Shown here piece by piece: positions 13,316-22,137 of a DNA stretch of 64,000 nucleotides. Numbering within the stretch: position 1 is the stretch's first letter; every line of letters begins with the position of its first letter. Source of the DNA: Blautia sp. Marseille-P3087 (lineage in GTDB: Bacteria > Bacillota > Clostridia > Lachnospirales > Lachnospiraceae); NCBI RefSeq assembly GCF_900120195.1, contig NZ_LT635539.1:1810649-1874648 (forward strand), in the 5' to 3' direction. The notes beneath the pieces were generated by a model, which worked only from the letters and a program-made list of their open reading frames with translations, ran no database searches and was not told where the DNA came from. Position numbers and translations under genes: made by a program.

Positions 13316-13879
13316 CTATTTCTTTTTCATCGCGATCAGTGTCGGGCGAAGAATCTGTACATATTCTTCATGCATTACTTCTCGCAGAAAATCTACATAT
13401 TCCCAGAAAGTCAGTTCACCGTCCGGTGTAAGGATTTCAAAATCCGTATCATACACATTTACAAACAATCCTGTCTCCCTAAGTCCGTTCCGAAGATAAA
13501 AAGCCTTTCTTCTTTTGCGTTCTTCGGCATTTTCTGCTTTTTCATCCTGTGTTTCTATTTCAAAAATATATTTATGATTTTTGAACTTTTTAAGCAATGC
13601 CTCCAGTCCCATGCTTCCATATCCGGAATTTCGTTTCTCCGGTGCGACCGCATAATAATCCAGAAGCGCCCGATTCTGCTCCGCATCAATCAGATTGATT
13701 GCCAGTCCTGCGAATTCATCTTCGTCGACCATGGCAAGCATCTCCATCTTTCCATCTGCTACCAGTTTTTCCATTACATGCAGGGGCTTTTTCTCCTGTT
13801 CCGGAAATGCTTTATCATACAGATCATAAAGCTGCCATTTATATTTTGCGCCTTCATCGGCAATGTTTACAAGTTTCAT
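13316..13879 (-). CDS. GNAT family N-acetyltransferase
   Basis: 187 residues with the GNAT fold: an N-terminal strand-helix (NIADEGAKYKWQLYDLYDKAFPEQEK), a central beta strand ALLDYYAVAPEKR, and the acetyl-CoA pyrophosphate-binding loop R-N-S-G-Y-G-S-M-G. The substrate is not evident. It lies 14 bp after the small gene at 13894 and shares its promoter. Confidence 0.8.
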   Translation of the reverse strand: MKLVNIADEGAKYKWQLYDLYDKAFPEQEKKPLHVMEKLVADGKMEMLAMVDEDEFAGLAINLIDAEQNRALLDYYAVAPEKRNSGYGSMGLEALLKKFKNHKYIFEIETQDEKAENAEERKRRKAFYLRNGLRETGLFVNVYDTDFEILTPDGELTFWEYVDFLREVMHEEYVQILRPTLIAMKKK

Positions 13880-13893
13880 TTTTTCTCTCCTGC

Positions 13894-14145
13894 TTAATTA
13901 TTGATCATATCCGGCCATGACAGAATTTCTCTGGCAATCTTTTCTTCATAATCGCCCTCAATATCCTCACTTCTGCCTGCCTCATAGATATTTGTCTCTG
14001 CACCCCAGACTCCATCGTGATATTCCCACACATGGAATTTCAGTCCGCGGAACATAAAATCCAGACTTCCGCAACCGTCTTCTTCGGTATATTCAAACTT
14101 GATATTTTTTTGTTTCAGTGCATCCTGTACAATCTGCAGTCTCAT
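13894..14145 (-). CDS. Small conserved-type hypothetical protein
   Basis: 83 residues, acidic, no signal peptide or membrane segment. It opens MRLQIVQDALKQKNIKFEY and has two aromatic, glycine-rich stretches (GCGSLDFMFRGLKFHVWEYH, DGVWGAETNIYEAGR). The length, codon use, ribosome-binding region and position as first gene behind a good promoter argue that it is real. I do not recognise a function. It heads an operon with a GNAT enzyme and a TSUP permease. Confidence 0.65.
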   Translation of the reverse strand: MRLQIVQDALKQKNIKFEYTEEDGCGSLDFMFRGLKFHVWEYHDGVWGAETNIYEAGRSEDIEGDYEEKIAREILSWPDMINN

Positions 14146-14235
14146 ATTTATCCCTCACCTTACATTTTTGTCTGCTGTAAATATTATTACAAATGTTGTC
14201 TGTTTGTTTCTGTTCACAATAACATCTGTTTTTCT

Positions 14236-14292
14236 AGTATAACACATCTTCGACGGTTGTCTATTGTAAAAAACGCTTCGATGATTTATTAT
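14236..14292. promoter_or_regulatory. Back-to-back divergent promoters
   Basis: Minus strand: TAGACA (complement of 14258-14263), 16-nt spacer, TATACT (complement of 14236-14241), facing the small gene at 14145. Plus strand: TTGTAA (14264-14269), 17-nt spacer, TATTAT (14287-14292), facing the aminotransferase gene. The two -35 boxes abut, so polymerase binding at the two promoters should compete. Confidence 0.55.
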
Positions 14293-14325
14293 AGTAAATA
14301 GCGAAAAAATGAGGAGTGTAACCTT

Positions 14326-15414
14326 ATGACTACAAAAATGGTTTTTCATGGAAGTGACATAGAAAAAATATGTGACTACTATCATTTAAATAAAGAAGAT
14401 ATCGTCAAATTTGGAGCAAACGTCAATCCGCTGGGACTCTCCGTCTCTGTAAAAAGAGCAATTGCAGAAAATGTGGATCTTTTTTCTTCCTATCCGGACA
14501 GAGATTATGTGTCTCTCAGAAATACGATCTCAGAATACTGCAGGATTCCCACTGAATTTATTTTACCGGGCAACGGTTCCAGTGAACTGATTTCACTTCT
14601 GATTCAGGAACGTGCGCCGAAACACACCCTGATTCTTGGACCGACATATTCCGAATATTCCAGAGAACTCTCTTTCTCCGGAAGCACACAGGAATATTAT
14701 CATCTGCGAGAAGAACGAAATTTCACTCTCGATGTAGAGGATTTGTGCAAAACTCTGGAAAACGGTTATGATTTCCTGATTCTCTGCAATCCGAATAATC
14801 CGACTTCCTCTGCGATCATGCAGGAGGATCTCCGCAAACTGATCGCATTTTGTGCAGATAAAGATATTTTTGTCATGATCGATGAAACTTACGTAGAGTT
14901 CGCACCGGATGTCGAAGAAATAACTGCGATTCCTCTGACCAGAGAATTTACCAATCTCATGGTACTGCGTGGTGTTTCTAAATTTTATGCTGCACCAGGC
15001 ATGCGTCTCGGTTACGGAATTACCGGAAATATGGAATTTCTTTCCAAAATGCGAGAAAAACAGACGCCATGGTCACTGAACAGTCTTGGTGCCTTTGCCG
15101 GAGAGCTGATGCTCCGTGACCACGACTACATTCAGGAAACGCGTGATCTGATTCTCGATGAGCGTGACCGCATGGAGCAGGAACTTCAAAATATCCCTAC
15201 TTTTAAAGTTTATCCTGCCTATGCCAATTTTATCTTATTAAAAATCCGCCGGGACGGTCTGACTTCCGCCGATGTCTTTGAGGCCTGCATCAAAAAAGGC
15301 CTGATGATCCGCGACTGTTCTTCCTTCCAGTGTCTGGACGGTGAATTTGTCCGCTTCTGCATCATGATGCCCGACGATAATACAAAACTCTTAAACGTAC
15401 TGAAGCAGCTGTAA
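14326..15414 (+). CDS. PLP-dependent aminotransferase, CobD/HisC-like
   Basis: 362 residues of fold-type I PLP enzymes. The N-terminal segment (FGANVNPLGLSVSVKRAI, YPDRDYVSLR, PGNGSSELI) closely resembles L-threonine-O-3-phosphate decarboxylase (CobD), which makes the aminopropanol arm of cobalamin; histidinol-phosphate aminotransferase (HisC) is the related alternative. The catalytic lysine is in GVSKFYAAPGMRLGYG, near residue 219, and CNPNNPTS is the PLP-contacting loop. No cobalamin or histidine genes are adjacent, so the pathway cannot be settled from context. The ATG is preceded by GAGGAG. Confidence 0.75.
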   Translation: MTTKMVFHGSDIEKICDYYHLNKEDIVKFGANVNPLGLSVSVKRAIAENVDLFSSYPDRDYVSLRNTISEYCRIPTEFILPGNGSSELISLLIQERAPKHTLILGPTYSEYSRELSFSGSTQEYYHLREERNFTLDVEDLCKTLENGYDFLILCNPNNPTSSAIMQEDLRKLIAFCADKDIFVMIDETYVEFAPDVEEITAIPLTREFTNLMVLRGVSKFYAAPGMRLGYGITGNMEFLSKMREKQTPWSLNSLGAFAGELMLRDHDYIQETRDLILDERDRMEQELQNIPTFKVYPAYANFILLKIRRDGLTSADVFEACIKKGLMIRDCSSFQCLDGEFVRFCIMMPDDNTKLLNVLKQL

Positions 15415-15471
15415 TCCAGCTGCTTCTTTTTTCATTGCATATCGAGGAGGCGCCAGGGTACGTCCGCCGGT

Positions 15472-15726
15472 TCAATGTTGCATATGAAGGTACTTCTCCC
15501 GGGTAGCCAGTCCGCCACGGATGTGGCGTTCTTCCTTATTGACATTAAGTATCTTACGGGCTTCCCCTGCAAGGCCGGGATTGATTTCGCTTAGCCGTTC
15601 TGTGACATCTTTATGTACCGTACTCTTGCTTATCCCGAATTTTTTTGCCGTCTGCCGTACCGTCGCTTTCGTTTCTATTATGTAGTACGCAATTTCCACT
15701 GCACGTTCTTCGATGTAATCTTTCAA
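15472..15726 (-). CDS. spoIIID: Sporulation transcription factor SpoIIID
   Basis: 84 residues from a TTG start. It is the mother-cell DNA-binding protein that activates and represses sigma-E and sigma-K genes during sporulation. The sequence LKDYIEERAVEIAYYIIETK, the helix-turn-helix TVRQTAKKFGISKSTVHKDV (about residues 22-41) and the basic RHIRGGLATREKY tail are characteristic. A GTG at 15747 lies in frame but precedes the GGAGG that sits eight bases before the TTG, so the TTG is preferred; it also gives the N-terminus and length expected of the family. Its presence marks the organism as a spore-former or a recent descendant of one. Confidence 0.92.
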   Translation of the reverse strand: MKDYIEERAVEIAYYIIETKATVRQTAKKFGISKSTVHKDVTERLSEINPGLAGEARKILNVNKEERHIRGGLATREKYLHMQH

Positions 15727-15793
15727 AGAAAAATCCTCCGAAGGCACTGTTTTTACAGTGTATGCGGAGGATTTTTGTGGTATGTCTTCTGTG

Positions 15794-16480
15794 CTATTTT
15801 CGCAGGGTCTTCAGATACTCCTTCTGCTCCGGTGTGATCCGGTAGCTCTCGATTGCTTTCTGGATAGTCTTACGGTGCACCCACTCTGACAACTTACGTT
15901 CTTCCAGATATGGAATGGTGGCATCCCACTGCTTCGCAAGCGCCGTTGCAAGATACCATGCGATCATCATATTTACATAATATTCTTCAGATTCGACATC
16001 TGCTGCCATTTTCAGATATTCCGGTCTGAAATCTTCATCCAGATAAAATGTCATCAGCATGCCGATTCCATAACGGATCGTATAAGTCTCATCTGACGCA
16101 ATCCAGCTGCGGATCTCCGGAAGCAATTCATCTTTATGTTTTACAAAAATCTTTGGTGCAGGGAGGTCACAGGTTGCCCAGTTATTTACATACGGAAGAA
16201 ATCTTTTCACTTCCGCAAGGCATTTTTCGTAATCTTTTATCCACGATGCGATCATTATATGCATATTGTTCTCTTCATAATATCTGTGTGGCAACTCCTG
16301 CATAAAAAGCTCTGCCTCCGGAGTCTTTGCATACTCTTTTGTAAATTTTCGAAGCTCCGGTGTGCGGATCCCGATAATCGTTTCTTTGTCGATTCCCGGA
16401 AGCAGCCTGCTGTGAAAATCCCTGTATTTCAGATCCTGCATTTCAAATAATTTCTTTTCCAGCTTTTCTATGAAACCCAT
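15794..16480 (-). CDS. DNA alkylation repair protein (AlkD-like HEAT-repeat glycosylase)
   Basis: 228 residues, all-helical. The AlkC/AlkD family removes alkylated bases such as 3-methyladenine and 7-methylguanine without flipping the base. Family features seen are LPGIDKETIIGIRTPELR near the N-terminus, VNNWATCDLPAPK, and a C-terminal YVNMMIAWYLATALAKQWD segment. The start is taken at MGFIEKLEKKL because GAAGG lies upstream and the longer frame (to 16564) is not family-like. It is divergent from ftsW. Confidence 0.82.
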   Translation of the reverse strand: MGFIEKLEKKLFEMQDLKYRDFHSRLLPGIDKETIIGIRTPELRKFTKEYAKTPEAELFMQELPHRYYEENNMHIMIASWIKDYEKCLAEVKRFLPYVNNWATCDLPAPKIFVKHKDELLPEIRSWIASDETYTIRYGIGMLMTFYLDEDFRPEYLKMAADVESEEYYVNMMIAWYLATALAKQWDATIPYLEERKLSEWVHRKTIQKAIESYRITPEQKEYLKTLRK

Positions 16481-16604
16481 AATCTTATTCTGCCTTCGTT
16501 TGATATATTCAAAATTATAGCACACCATTATTTTTGTACAATCCTTCATGTATATTTTCGGCATTTTTCATATAGCATTTAATAAAAGACTTTTGGGGTG
16601 CTTC

Positions 16605-17696
16605 ATGTCCGATCAGAAAAAGAACACACAGCCACCCGTTGATACTGCCCTTCTGATCCTCGTTCTTGTCCTGGCTGTTTTTGGGCTGATCATCCTCTTA
16701 AGTGCCAGCGAATATAACGGCCGGGTTCGCTTCCATGACTCTGCCTATTACTTCAAAAAACAGCTTTTCGCCACCTCACTCGGTCTTGGTGCCATGTATA
16801 TAATCTCCACCATGAATTATCGCTTTTTTGTCCGGCTTGCGCCTGCTGCCTATCTGCTCTCCCTGCATCTCTCTACCACAGTGCTGCTTGTCGGACAGGA
16901 GATCAACGGTTCAAAACGCTGGCTGAATCTCGGTCCTCTTTCCTTCCAGCCTTCAGAGTTTGCCAAAGTCGCTGTCATTCTCTTTCTCACCTGGCAGATA
17001 GAAAACTCCCGCAGACGAACGGACGGCTTCTGGTTCATGTGCCGCACGATGCTGACTCTACTCCCCATCACAGGTCTGGTCGGTTCCAACAACTTAAGTA
17101 CCGCGATCATCATTCTCGGAATCGGTGTCATTCTGATCTTCGCTTCCAGTCCACGCTACATGCAGTTCGTCGCGCTCGGCAGTGCCGGCATCGGTTTTAT
17201 CGCAGTCTTTCTCGCTGCAGAAAGCTACCGTCTGGAACGTCTCGCTATCTGGCGTAATCCGGAAAAATATGAAAAAGGATTCCAGACCATTCAGGGACTT
17301 TATGCGATCGGGAGCGGTGGGCTTTTTGGCCGTGGTCTCGGAAACAGCATACAAAAACTGGGCTTCGTCCCCGAAGCCCAGAATGATATGATTTTTTCAA
17401 TTATATGTGAAGAAACAGGGCTTGCAGGTGCCATTATCCTGATTCTGATCTTCGCCCTGCTGCTCTGGCGGCTCTGCGTGATCTCCATGCATTGTCAGGA
17501 GCTTTCCGGGGCACTGCTCTCCACCGGGATCATGGGACATCTGGCGATTCAGGTCATTCTGAACATTGCCGTTGTCACCAACACAATTCCCAACACCGGA
17601 ATCACACTTCCCTTCATCAGTTACGGTGGCACTTCCATCGTCTTTCTCCTCGGAGAAATGGGGATCGCCCTGAATATAAGCCGTTACCGAAAATAG
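16605..17696 (+). CDS. ftsW: SEDS peptidoglycan glycosyltransferase, FtsW/RodA family
   Basis: 363 residues, ten membrane segments. SEDS proteins polymerise lipid II with a class B penicillin-binding protein, in division (FtsW) or elongation (RodA). Signatures are LGPLSFQPSEFAK, GFQTIQGLYAIGSGGLFGRG and the C-terminal PNTGITLPFISYGGTSIV. GITLPFISYGGTS fits FtsW better than RodA, which usually has GLPLPF. The start at 16605 (MSDQKK) has GGGGTG upstream. It stands alone here, outside a division cluster, so a spore-cortex or elongation role is also possible. Confidence 0.85.
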   Translation: MSDQKKNTQPPVDTALLILVLVLAVFGLIILLSASEYNGRVRFHDSAYYFKKQLFATSLGLGAMYIISTMNYRFFVRLAPAAYLLSLHLSTTVLLVGQEINGSKRWLNLGPLSFQPSEFAKVAVILFLTWQIENSRRRTDGFWFMCRTMLTLLPITGLVGSNNLSTAIIILGIGVILIFASSPRYMQFVALGSAGIGFIAVFLAAESYRLERLAIWRNPEKYEKGFQTIQGLYAIGSGGLFGRGLGNSIQKLGFVPEAQNDMIFSIICEETGLAGAIILILIFALLLWRLCVISMHCQELSGALLSTGIMGHLAIQVILNIAVVTNTIPNTGITLPFISYGGTSIVFLLGEMGIALNISRYRK

Positions 17697-17751
17697 CAGT
17701 TTCACTATGATATCCTGCTCTCCCGGAAATTTCCATCAATACGATCAACTA

Positions 17752-20115
17752 TCAGAAGAAAAACCCACCGACCAGATGCACTACAAATGCAACTGCCCAT
17801 GCGATCACGCACTGTCCGATCACAACCCCGACTGCCCATTTGCCACCGAGTTCTCTTTTGACCGATGCAATTGCAGCAACACATGGTGTATACAGAAGGC
17901 AGAATGCAAGCAGGCTCGCGGCAGCCAAAGGCGTAATACAGCCCAGTAAAGTCGCAGTGCTTCCAAATAAAACGGAAAGCGTCGATACCACACTTTCTTT
18001 TGCCATAAATCCGGTGATCAATGCTGTAGAGATTCGCCAGTCACCGAATCCCATTGGTTTGAAAATCGGTGCAATCACACTTGCCACCATCGCAAGAATA
18101 CTGTCTTTTGAATCAGTCACAATGCTGAAATGCACATCAAAAGTCTGCAGGAACCAGATCACCAGGGTTGCCATAAATATAACAGTAAATGCTCTCTGCA
18201 GAAAATCTTTCGCTTTGTCCCAGAGCAAATGTCCGACATTCTTTGCACCCGGCATACGGTAATTCGGAAGTTCCATAACGAACGGCACTGCTTCTCCACT
18301 GAACAACGTTCTCCGCATCAGAAGTGCCATCAGGATTCCCATCAAAATCCCGCCAAAGTACAGAGCAATCATTACAAGTGCTCCATGTTTCGGGAAAAAT
18401 GCTGCCGCAAAAAATGCATAGATTGGAAGCTTTGCCGAACAGCTCATAAACGGAGTCAACAAGATCGTCATCTTACGGTCACGTTCCGACGGAAGTGTAC
18501 GGCTTGCCATAACACCCGGAACAGTACAACCGAATCCGACCAGCATCGGAACAATACTTCTTCCGGAAAGACCGATCTTTCGCAGCAGCTTGTCCATTAC
18601 AAATGCAACACGCGCCATATATCCGCTGTCTTCCAGCAACGATAAGAAGAAAAACAACGTCACGATAACCGGAAGAAAACTTAAAACACTTCCGACGCCG
18701 TTAAAAACTCCATCCATAACAAGCGAATGAATCACACCATTGACACCGGCCGCCCTCATCCACTGATCTACAATATTACCCAGTGCCGTGATGCCCATCT
18801 CAAGAAGATTCTGCAAAAATGCACCAATCACGCTGAAAGTCAGGAAGAAAACAAGTCCCATGATTCCGATAAAGCACGAAATTGCCGTATACTTTCCTGT
18901 CAGAATGCGGTCAATCTTCATACTCCTCAGGTGTTCTTTGCTTTCTTTTGGCTTTACGACTGTTTCATCACAGACTTTCTCGATGAAATCAAAACGCATA
19001 TGGGCAATAGCTGCTGCACGGTCAAGTCCACGCTCTTTTTCCATCTGTTTAACGATATGTTCCAGTGTCTCTTTTTCATTCTGGTCCAGTTTCAGACTTT
19101 CCATAATCAGCGAATCGCCTTCGGCAAGCTTCGCTGCTGCAAAACGTACCGGAATTCCGGCTGCCTTCGCGTGATCCTCGATTAGATGCATGATTGCATG
19201 AAGGCACCGATGTACCGCACCACCGTCTTCATTTACATCACAAAAATCAATTGGCTGCGGACGTTCCTGATATTTTGCCACATGAATGGCATGCTGTACC
19301 AGTTCATCAATTCCTTCATTCTTTGCCGCAGAAATCGGGATGACCGGGATTCCCAGCATATCCTCCATCTGATTGACCAGAATGGAACCGCCATTTTCCC
19401 GCACCTCATCCATCATATTCAACGCAAGAACCATCGGAATATCCAGTTCCATCAACTGCATCGTCAGATACAGATTTCTCTCAATATTCGTCGCATCTAC
19501 AATGTTGATGATTCCTTTTGGATGTTCATCAAGCACAAAATTTCGTGTTACGATCTCCTCGCTGGAATACGGTGACATGGAGTAAATACCCGGCAGGTCG
19601 GTGACCAGAGTATTGCTTTTTCCACGGATATTTCCATCTTTTCTGTCTACGGTAACGCCCGGAAAGTTTCCGACATGCTGGCTGGAGCCAGTCAGCTGAT
19701 TAAATAATGTGGTTTTACCGCAGTTCTGGTTTCCTGCAAGCGCGAACGTAAGAATTTCATTGTCCGGAAGCGGATGCTCCGTCTCTTTTTTGTGGTATTT
19801 TCCGCCTTCACCAAGTCCCGGATGCGGAATTGTCCTCGCTGTATTATTTTTATGTAACGCCCTGCTGTCCGGTACACTAACAGCGTCGCGTATATTCTCT
19901 ATCTCTATCTTTTCTGCATCTGCAAGTCGCAGCGTCAGTTCATAACTGTGGATACGAAGTTCCATCGGATCGCCCATCGGCGCATATTTCACCATGGTCA
20001 CTTCGCCCTTCGGGATCAGTCCCATATCCAGAAAATGCTGCCGCAATGCTCCCTCTCCACCGACAGAACGTATTGTTGCAGTCTTTCCAATCGGAAGTTC
20101 ACGTAATGATGTCAT
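17752..20115 (-). CDS. feoB: Ferrous iron transporter, FeoA-FeoB fusion
   Basis: 787 residues. Residues 1-75 are a FeoA SH3-like domain (LRELPIGKTATIRSVGG, HFLDMGLIPKGEV). A linker leads to the FeoB G domain: G1 GNQNCGKTT at 128-136, G3 DLPGIY, G4 NMMD. After about residue 410 comes the membrane part with two Gate motifs, including FLPVIVTLFFFLSLLEDSGY and GFGCTVPGVMASR. It takes up Fe(II) across the cytoplasmic membrane, which suits an anaerobe. FeoA is normally a separate small protein; here it is fused in frame at the N-terminus. Convergent with ftsW; no FeoC-like gene follows. Confidence 0.93.
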   Translation of the reverse strand: MTSLRELPIGKTATIRSVGGEGALRQHFLDMGLIPKGEVTMVKYAPMGDPMELRIHSYELTLRLADAEKIEIENIRDAVSVPDSRALHKNNTARTIPHPGLGEGGKYHKKETEHPLPDNEILTFALAGNQNCGKTTLFNQLTGSSQHVGNFPGVTVDRKDGNIRGKSNTLVTDLPGIYSMSPYSSEEIVTRNFVLDEHPKGIINIVDATNIERNLYLTMQLMELDIPMVLALNMMDEVRENGGSILVNQMEDMLGIPVIPISAAKNEGIDELVQHAIHVAKYQERPQPIDFCDVNEDGGAVHRCLHAIMHLIEDHAKAAGIPVRFAAAKLAEGDSLIMESLKLDQNEKETLEHIVKQMEKERGLDRAAAIAHMRFDFIEKVCDETVVKPKESKEHLRSMKIDRILTGKYTAISCFIGIMGLVFFLTFSVIGAFLQNLLEMGITALGNIVDQWMRAAGVNGVIHSLVMDGVFNGVGSVLSFLPVIVTLFFFLSLLEDSGYMARVAFVMDKLLRKIGLSGRSIVPMLVGFGCTVPGVMASRTLPSERDRKMTILLTPFMSCSAKLPIYAFFAAAFFPKHGALVMIALYFGGILMGILMALLMRRTLFSGEAVPFVMELPNYRMPGAKNVGHLLWDKAKDFLQRAFTVIFMATLVIWFLQTFDVHFSIVTDSKDSILAMVASVIAPIFKPMGFGDWRISTALITGFMAKESVVSTLSVLFGSTATLLGCITPLAAASLLAFCLLYTPCVAAIASVKRELGGKWAVGVVIGQCVIAWAVAFVVHLVGGFFF

Positions 20116-20358
20116 ATCGACTTTCCTTTCTGTCTTTTCCTATTTTTGTCTGATTCTTTGTTTTATTGATATTTTTTATCATTATATACAGATTAACGGT
20201 ATGCCAAATGAGAAAAATTGTCAATAGAATTTCCTGAGAATTTTCTTCCTTATATATCTACTTCATTTTTTATCAGAGATATAAATATATTTTTATAACA
20301 CTTTCGTCTCAAAAGAGCTTATAATAGATTCACGATATAAACTGAGGAGGACTTTATT

Positions 20359-22026
20359 ATGGAAAAAAAATGGTGGCATGAAAAAGTTGCCTATCAAATT
20401 TATCCAAAGAGTTTTTATGACTCAAACGGTGACGGAATCGGGGATATCCCGGGAATTATAGAAAAATTAGACTATCTGAAAGCTCTGGGTGTCGACATTG
20501 TATGGATTTCCCCATGCTATCCGTCTCCTTTTGCCGATCAGGGATACGACATCTCTGATTATTACAACATCAATCCTGTTTTCGGAACACTGGAAGACAT
20601 GGACCGTCTTCTTGTCGAGGCAAAGAAACGTGATATGTATATTCTTCTGGATCTCGTAGTAAACCACTGTTCTGATGAACATGAGTGGTTCCAAAAAGCC
20701 TGCGAAGATCCGGACGGAAAATACGGCAATTTCTTCTACATTACCGACAAAAAAGAAGGCGAACTGCCATGCAACTGGCGCAGTTACTTCGGTGGTCCTG
20801 TCTGGGAAACTCTGCCGGGGCATCCGGACAAACAGTATCTGCACGTTTTCCACAGGAAACAACCGGATCTGAACTGGGAAAATCCGGAGGTTCGTGAAGA
20901 AATATACAAAAATATCAACTGGTGGCTGGATCGCGGTGTCAGCGGTTTCCGTATCGATGCGATCATTAATATCAAGAAGAAATTTCCATTTGCGGACTAT
21001 CCCGTCGATCGTCCGGACGGCCTTTCCAGCATTCAGAATATGTTGAAAGAAGCTACCGGAATCGGTGAATTCTTAAGCGAAATGCAGGCGCGCACCTTTG
21101 GCCCGCACAATGCTTTTTCCGTAGGTGAAGTATTTGATGAAAAAGACGAAGAGCTTCCGGATTTCATCGGAGACGGTGGATATTTTTCCAGTATGTTTGA
21201 TTTCTCCACAACTGTTTTCGGCGGAAGCCCGAACGGCTGGTACGACCGCAAAACCATCACTCCTGATGACTACAAAGAATGCTGTTTCCACTCCCAGCAG
21301 CGTGTCGGGGATATCGGTTATCTTTCCAATATTATAGAAAACCATGATGAACCGCGTGGTGTCAGCCACTACATCCCGGACGGAGACCTTTCTCTCCACA
21401 GTAAGAAATTTCTTGCAACAATGTATTTTATGCTCCGCGGCCTGCCGTTTATCTATCAGGGACAGGAGATCGGTATGGAAAATATGCACTTCCAGTCCAT
21501 CGATCAGGTCGATGATATCAGCACAATCGACGAATATCATGTTGCAAAAAATGCCGGTCTGAACGAAAAGGAGGCACTGTCCTGCATCTCCAGATACAGC
21601 CGTGACAATGCCCGTACACCGGTTCAGTGGAACGACAGCGCCAATGCCGGATTTACCAGTGGAAATCCATGGCTTCCGCTCAACCCGAATTATAAAGAGA
21701 TCAATGTAGCTTCACAGGAAAACGATCCGGATTCTCTTCTTTCTTTCTATAAAGAACTGATTGCACTGCGTAAAAATCCGGAATATAAAGAAACCATTGT
21801 TTATGGCGAACTGATTCCTTATCTCGAAGAGCAGCACAACCTGATGTCTTACTATCGTAAAGGAGACAAAACCCTCCTTGTACTCGGCAATTTCCAGAAA
21901 GAGCCTCAGACTGTAAAACTGCCGTCTGCATGCCGCAAAGTTCTGCTCAACAATTATCCTCAGCTGAACATCAGCGACGACTCTGTAATTCTTGATAATT
22001 ACCAGGCGGTTGTAATCGAACTGTAA
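20359..22026 (+). CDS. Alpha-glucosidase, GH13 (oligo-1,6-glucosidase type)
   Basis: 555 residues, cytoplasmic (no signal peptide). It opens EKKWWHEKVAYQIYPKSFYD with the calcium-site DSNGDGIGDI motif typical of oligo-1,6-glucosidases and related GH13 enzymes. Catalytic residues are the nucleophile Asp in GFRIDAI near 199, Glu in SVGEVFDE near 257, and Asp in IENHDEPRG near 331. It hydrolyses short alpha-glucosides such as isomaltose or sucrose-type substrates; exact specificity is unclear. TATAAT at 20320-20325 is the likely -10 box. It is a paralogue of the GH13 at 36390-38060 but stands apart from any transporter. Confidence 0.9.
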   Translation: MEKKWWHEKVAYQIYPKSFYDSNGDGIGDIPGIIEKLDYLKALGVDIVWISPCYPSPFADQGYDISDYYNINPVFGTLEDMDRLLVEAKKRDMYILLDLVVNHCSDEHEWFQKACEDPDGKYGNFFYITDKKEGELPCNWRSYFGGPVWETLPGHPDKQYLHVFHRKQPDLNWENPEVREEIYKNINWWLDRGVSGFRIDAIINIKKKFPFADYPVDRPDGLSSIQNMLKEATGIGEFLSEMQARTFGPHNAFSVGEVFDEKDEELPDFIGDGGYFSSMFDFSTTVFGGSPNGWYDRKTITPDDYKECCFHSQQRVGDIGYLSNIIENHDEPRGVSHYIPDGDLSLHSKKFLATMYFMLRGLPFIYQGQEIGMENMHFQSIDQVDDISTIDEYHVAKNAGLNEKEALSCISRYSRDNARTPVQWNDSANAGFTSGNPWLPLNPNYKEINVASQENDPDSLLSFYKELIALRKNPEYKETIVYGELIPYLEEQHNLMSYYRKGDKTLLVLGNFQKEPQTVKLPSACRKVLLNNYPQLNISDDSVILDNYQAVVIEL

Positions 22027-22054
22027 ACCAAATTTTTTGTTTTTCTGATTTCAT

Positions 22055-22134
22055 ACAGTAAAAAATCCCCACAGGGATATGTATACTGAAATTCTTTAAA
22101 GTTTCAGCGCCTCATATCCTGTGGGGATTTCTTT
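22055..22134. terminator. Bidirectional terminator between the GH13 gene and fprA
   Basis: A long hairpin AAATCCCCACAGG-ATAT paired with ATATCCTGTGGGGATTT, enclosing a second small stem (CTGAAA with TTTCAG). A-rich and T-rich tracts on both sides fit use from both directions, which suits the convergent genes. Confidence 0.85.
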
Positions 22135-22137
22135 ATT

